Below are positions 6,168 through 8,555 of a stretch of DNA of 8,555 nucleotides, piece by piece. Made by a program: the position numbers and the translations under genes. This DNA comes from Candidatus Cloacimonadota bacterium (GTDB lineage: Bacteria > Cloacimonadota > Cloacimonadia > Cloacimonadales > TCS61), in NCBI GenBank assembly GCA_018654125.1, contig JABIME010000181.1:1-8555 (forward strand), in the 5' to 3' direction. The notes beneath the pieces were generated by a model. That model had not been told where the DNA came from. It saw only the letters and a list, made by a program, of their open reading frames with translations, and searched no databases. The stretch's first letter is position 1. The number at the start of each line of letters is the position of its first letter.

Positions 6168-8555
6168 ATGAAAAAAATTACTTTTTTTACAATCATTTTA
6201 TTACTTTTAACTTCATTATTTTCTATTGAAATTACCGAATATAAAGAAGAGAATGGAATTGAGGTAAATTCTCATAATAGAATTACAGGTCAACGAACTT
6301 CACGAGATATCCCTGAAGATGGCTTACTATTGATACCGGATTGGAGTGCTGATCGTGTTATGGCTTTCGATCCAATAACTGGAGCATTGTACGATGCTGA
6401 TTTTATTCCAAGTGATGAAACCAACCTCTCTTCTCCAAAGGAAGCTGCATTGCATCCAAATGGAAATAGCATCTTAGTTTCTGATCAGATAGAAGATGGT
6501 TTGATTCAATATGATCTGGACGGAAATTATATGAGCTATTTTGCACCTGCAGGTGGACCAAATAATGCTATCCTGGATAATGTTCGAGGTTGGGGTTTGA
6601 AAGCTGATGGTAACATTTTGGTTACTACTGCTTCGGGATCTAATTCTGATGCAATTGCTGAGTTTGACACTGCAGGAAATTATATTGGGAACTTCATTGC
6701 ACCAAATTCATCATTAATGGATGGTCCTTTCTGTATTCTATACAGAGAAGCACAAGATGACTATCTTATTACTGCGAGTTCTAGTGATGCTGCTCATCAA
6801 TACGACAACACTGGTTCTTACATTGGGGATCTTGTTACAGGGATAAATTTCCCTCAGCAGATAGCATTAGCAGCAAATGGTAATTTGTTAGTTGCTGGAT
6901 TTAGTACTCCTAGTGGTTGCTACGAGTATACAAGTGACGGAGCTTTTGTTGGCTTATATGATGTAGTAACTGGTTTGCGTGGTGTTTACGAACTTCCTAA
7001 TGGGAATATTCTTGTTACTGATGCAAACGGTGTTTATGAAATAAGTAGAAATAATACACTAGTTAATACAATTCTTACTGGAGCCAGTGCTCAATTCATC
7101 CACTTTGTAGAAGGTGGCGGTGGTGTTTTTGATCCTCCAACAAACGTAGCTGTAGATCCTCAAACTGGAACAGTTTCATGGTTCCCACCAGTTGTAGCAG
7201 TAATTGATGATAACTTTGATAGTTATACAGTTGGTGATTACATTGCAGAAGTTGGTGATGATTGGACAACTTGGTCTGGTACACCTGGTGGAGCAGAAGA
7301 TGCTCTCGTAACAGATGTACAATCAAATAGTCCTGATAATTCAATTCTTGTTGAATTAAATAATGACCTTATACTAATTATGGAAGATTATCAAGTAGGA
7401 AAAGTTGTTGTAGACCTTAAGATGTATGTTCCAACAGGTTATGCTGGTTATTATAACTTACAGCAAACAACTATTCCTGGTGAATTTTGGGGATTCCAGA
7501 TTTACTTCCACACTGATGGAACAGTTTCAGCTGATTGTGGAGAAGAAGGAAATCTTACATTCGATTATGATCATGATGCATGGATGGACTGTAGTGTTGT
7601 TGTAGATATGGACAACGACCTTGCTTCTTACTATCATGATGGGCAGTGGATGATTGATTGGCAATGGTCACTTGGAACATTTGGTAATGTTCAAGTTAAC
7701 CAATTAGGTGGAGTGAACATCTTTGGTGGTGCACATTCAACTATGCCAACAGATGTTCCAATGTTCTACGTAGATGATGTTGTAGTTAGTGAAGTATTAG
7801 AAGATGTTACTGGATTCAATGTATACCTTGATGGTATACTTGATGCCACTGTTGGTGAAGATGTAACTGAATATACTTATCAAGAGCTTGTTGGAAACCA
7901 AGCATATATGGCAGGTGTTTCTGCAGTATATGGTGGTGATGAGTCAGATGTTATTGATGTACCATTCTATTATTATCCAGTAACATCATTCGATCCTCCA
8001 ATATATCCTGTTGCTATTGTAGAAGATTACAACGATGTACTTATTACTTGGGAACTTCCAGGTGGAGGGGAAAGGATTCAGCACCATACAGGATACGATG
8101 CTAATGGAATCGGAACTGGAGCAGCAGCAGACTTTATTTGTGCAGCTCGTTTCACAGCTGATGAATTAGCAGCTTATTATGGTAGTTTTGAACTTACAGG
8201 CGTTAATGTACTTCTTCATTCACTTGATTTCAGTTATGTAGCAATTCAAGTATATGAAGGTGGAAGTTACGGCGATCCTGGAACACTTGTTTATGATGAA
8301 GAGATAACAGGTTCAGTATTAATGGGTGAATTCACAAACCATCTATTAAGTACACCTGTACCACTTGTATCAGGAAATGAGTATTGGATAGGTTATGATA
8401 TTCAAGCAACTAGTGATCATCCTGCAGCAGTTGATGCAGGTCCAATGGTACCAGACAAAGGCGCTTGGATGTATTTCAGTGCAGCATGGCAAACACTTCC
8501 AGAATTGGGAGCAACACTTGACTTCAACTGGATCATTAATGGTGTAGTATCAGAG
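6168..8555 (+). CDS. Secreted modular protein: NHL-like propeller plus interrupted FN3 domains; 3' truncated by the window
   Basis: The frame is open from the ATG at 6168 to the right edge, 796 codons with no stop, so the gene continues. Residues 1-19 form a signal peptide (M-K-K, then a leucine-rich core). Residues about 50-315 contain repeated units such as ALHPNGNSILVSD, GLKADGNILVTT, ALAANGNLLVAG and ELPNGNILVTD, each followed by a Y-x-x-x-G-x-Y/F strand: an NHL/Vgb-like beta-propeller of about six blades. FDPPTNVAVD at 321 opens an FN3-like domain whose continuation (GFNVYLDGILD, 549-559) appears only after a roughly 200-residue insert (347-546) resembling a concanavalin/LamG-type module (DDNFDSYTVGDYI at its start, FYVDDVVV at its end). 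A second FDPP at 608 opens another FN3 half, followed by a different module from about 642 (GIGTGAAADFICAARFTADE, later GNEYWIGYD) that continues past the window. It is probably an extracellular or surface protein; a C-terminal sorting domain would be expected downstream. Its ligand is unknown. Confidence 0.85.
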   Translation, partial: MKKITFFTIILLLLTSLFSIEITEYKEENGIEVNSHNRITGQRTSRDIPEDGLLLIPDWSADRVMAFDPITGALYDADFIPSDETNLSSPKEAALHPNGNSILVSDQIEDGLIQYDLDGNYMSYFAPAGGPNNAILDNVRGWGLKADGNILVTTASGSNSDAIAEFDTAGNYIGNFIAPNSSLMDGPFCILYREAQDDYLITASSSDAAHQYDNTGSYIGDLVTGINFPQQIALAANGNLLVAGFSTPSGCYEYTSDGAFVGLYDVVTGLRGVYELPNGNILVTDANGVYEISRNNTLVNTILTGASAQFIHFVEGGGGVFDPPTNVAVDPQTGTVSWFPPVVAVIDDNFDSYTVGDYIAEVGDDWTTWSGTPGGAEDALVTDVQSNSPDNSILVELNNDLILIMEDYQVGKVVVDLKMYVPTGYAGYYNLQQTTIPGEFWGFQIYFHTDGTVSADCGEEGNLTFDYDHDAWMDCSVVVDMDNDLASYYHDGQWMIDWQWSLGTFGNVQVNQLGGVNIFGGAHSTMPTDVPMFYVDDVVVSEVLEDVTGFNVYLDGILDATVGEDVTEYTYQELVGNQAYMAGVSAVYGGDESDVIDVPFYYYPVTSFDPPIYPVAIVEDYNDVLITWELPGGGERIQHHTGYDANGIGTGAAADFICAARFTADELAAYYGSFELTGVNVLLHSLDFSYVAIQVYEGGSYGDPGTLVYDEEITGSVLMGEFTNHLLSTPVPLVSGNEYWIGYDIQATSDHPAAVDAGPMVPDKGAWMYFSAAWQTLPELGATLDFNWIINGVVSE

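Noticed and set aside
7096..7344. Minus-strand open frame within the propeller/FN3 gene
   Set aside because: Leu/His/Gln-rich shadow of a strongly coding + strand frame that is open for 796 codons.
1..8555. CRISPR array, tRNA/rRNA genes, transposase, toxin-antitoxin or defence genes
   Set aside because: No regularly spaced repeats, no cloverleaf or rRNA-like stretches, and no open frame with such domains were seen on either strand.

Overview
The window is AT-rich bacterial DNA with all recognisable genes on the + strand. It holds a partial secreted-protein tail, a very large outer-membrane protein, a compact four-gene operon, and the start of a long modular secreted protein that runs off the right edge. 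Three things point to a Gram-negative bacterium of the Bacteroidota / Cloacimonadota / Marinimicrobia type: the FlgD-like C-terminal sorting-type domain at the left edge, the beta-barrel protein ending in phenylalanine, and the propeller/FN3 secreted protein. Cloacimonadota is my best guess from the style of these proteins, but no phylogenetic marker is present to prove it.

Layout. 1-180: last 59 codons of a secreted protein with a FlgD-like/type IX-type C-terminal domain, with a dispersed repeat sitting in frame inside it. 181-359: intergenic, with a shorter relative of that repeat, a weak inverted repeat, a candidate promoter, and an 8-bp inverted repeat around the -10 region. 360-3641: a 1093-residue predicted outer-membrane beta-barrel protein with a periplasmic/surface N-terminal part. 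3642-3735: short leader with a good ribosome binding site. 3736-6004: operon gmhA - dtd - HAD hydrolase - L,D-transpeptidase, with gaps of +3, -1 and +20 nt, closed by a clear intrinsic terminator at 6028-6060. 6061-6167: promoter with a consensus -35 and a near-perfect Shine-Dalgarno. 6168-8555: 796 codons, with no stop in the window, of an exported protein: signal peptide, NHL-like propeller, then two fibronectin-III-like domains that each appear to be interrupted by another beta-sandwich module.

How the genes fit together. Most of the window concerns the cell envelope: a heptose-pathway isomerase (GmhA), a putative peptidoglycan L,D-transpeptidase, an outer-membrane barrel, and exported sorting-domain proteins. 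Dtd is a translation-quality enzyme that appears to be a passenger in the operon, although its removal of D-amino acids from tRNA suits a cell that makes D-amino acids for its wall. I found no CRISPR array, rRNA, tRNA, transposase or defence system. The least ordinary signals are the repeat inside a coding region, the nested FN3 architecture, and the transpeptidase with no signal peptide and a basic Arg/Lys tail.
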